From the NCBI RefSeq assembly GCF_900107285.1, contig NZ_FNPK01000008.1, positions 62,001-126,000 on the forward strand: 64,000 nt of DNA, given 5' to 3'. Source of the DNA: Acinetobacter kyonggiensis (lineage in GTDB: Bacteria > Pseudomonadota > Gammaproteobacteria > Pseudomonadales > Moraxellaceae). The position numbers and the translations under genes are program-made. Shown piece by piece: positions 63,712 to 64,000 of the stretch. The notes under the pieces are model-generated. The model was given only the letters and a program-made list of their open reading frames with translations, searched no databases and had not been told where the DNA came from. How positions within the stretch are numbered: position 1 is the first letter of the stretch; every line of letters begins with the position of its first letter.

Positions 63712-64000
63712 TTAGTTTTTATCGTTACTTGGCGGGTCTTCTTCGTCATCAATATCATACGCCAGTGTCGATTTTGGCATCATGAGGGCATTAAAATCAT
63801 TGGTCTCATGTAGCCATTCACGCCAAATCGCCAGTAATACAGCAAGAATAACAGGGCCAATAAATAAACCGACCAGACCAAAACTGGCAATTCCCCCCAA
63901 GACACCGAACATAATCAGTAAAAATGGAATTTGTGTGGCACCTGAAATGACCAAGGGGCGGATCACATTATCCGAGGTACTGACAATACAGACTCCCCAT
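63712..64000 (-). CDS. AI-2E/PerM-family permease, C-terminal part (5' end outside window)
   Basis: The minus-strand frame is open to the window edge, so about 96 C-terminal residues are visible. They contain WGVCIVSTSDNVIRPLVIS, the DNxxRP motif of the AI-2E transporter family, then two membrane segments (IPFLLIMFGVLGGIASFGLVG region and GPVILAVLLAIWREW) and an acidic tail ending PPSNDKN. Members are polytopic membrane proteins; substrates are mostly unproven. Confidence 0.85.
   Translation of the reverse strand, partial: WGVCIVSTSDNVIRPLVISGATQIPFLLIMFGVLGGIASFGLVGLFIGPVILAVLLAIWREWLHETNDFNALMMPKSTLAYDIDDEEDPPSNDKN

Overview
The window is about 64 kb of a chromosome of roughly 40% G+C that belongs to Acinetobacter (Moraxellaceae). 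The evidence is gene order plus protein character: pilQ-aroK-aroB, a comP-like pilin followed by a pglS-type oligosaccharyltransferase, bfr-bfd, a SpoT with a decayed synthetase domain, a fimT/pilV/pilW/pilX/pilY1/comE/comF minor-pilin operon beside rpsP-rimM-trmD-rplS, a lipase foldase gene placed upstream of its lipases, and a CraA-type efflux pump. The species cannot be settled from the sequence. No tRNA, rRNA or CRISPR array was seen.

Layout. 1-2978: end of the type IV pilus secretin gene pilQ, then aroK, aroB and a SPOR-like membrane protein in the damX position. 3070-4408: a solitary IS605/IS1341-type element carrying an intact TnpB nuclease and recognisable end structures. 4460-10838: gltBD, preceded by a near-perfect sigma-54 promoter and an NtrC-like enhancer box. 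11063-14337: a ferritin-like hydrolase-family gene, then a lemA/TPM/TPM operon. 14460-24316: sigma-54-type pilA, then a tightly packed rightward run of eight genes: a TMTC-like GT-C membrane protein with TPRs, a polyprenyl-phosphate sugar synthase-like GT2, a PglK-like ABC flippase, three GT2 enzymes, UDP-galactopyranose mutase and a GT4. A convergent GT4 gene closes the block. 25797-27972: ComP-like pilin and its PglS/PglL-type oligosaccharyltransferase. Pilin genes and an oligosaccharyltransferase therefore flank a glycan-assembly cassette that probably makes a galactofuranose-containing glycan.

28020-33929: leftward housekeeping and stress genes (bacterioferritin, Bfd with a Fur box, RidA, SpoT, RpoZ, Gmk) and rightward ispH. 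34092-42133: seven-gene minor pilin/PilY1 operon for pilus assembly and DNA uptake. 42272-44406: rpsP-rimM-trmD-rplS with a hairpin in the rplS leader. 44477-47829: two tandem secreted lipases and their foldase. 47978-53605: truB, a TSUP permease and two paralogous EamA exporters flanking a large lipoprotein gene. 53858-56855: serA divergent from a D-2-hydroxyglutarate dehydrogenase-like flavoenzyme. 56949-64000: a small lipoprotein, an AT-rich orphan gene, craA behind a long structured leader, a DUF3817-like membrane protein, a YccS/FUSC transporter, a structured intergenic sequence, a lipoprotein Cu/Zn superoxide dismutase and the end of an AI-2E/PerM-family permease gene.

The best candidate for a less-described system is 14460-27972: pilA, its unusual GT-C/PPM-synthase pair, and a private galactofuranose-type glycan cassette with its own ABC flippase next to comP-pglS. 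Other points for attention are the sigma-54/NtrC signature before gltBD, a bacterioferritin subunit that keeps the haem ligand but lacks most ferroxidase residues, and the structured craA leader.
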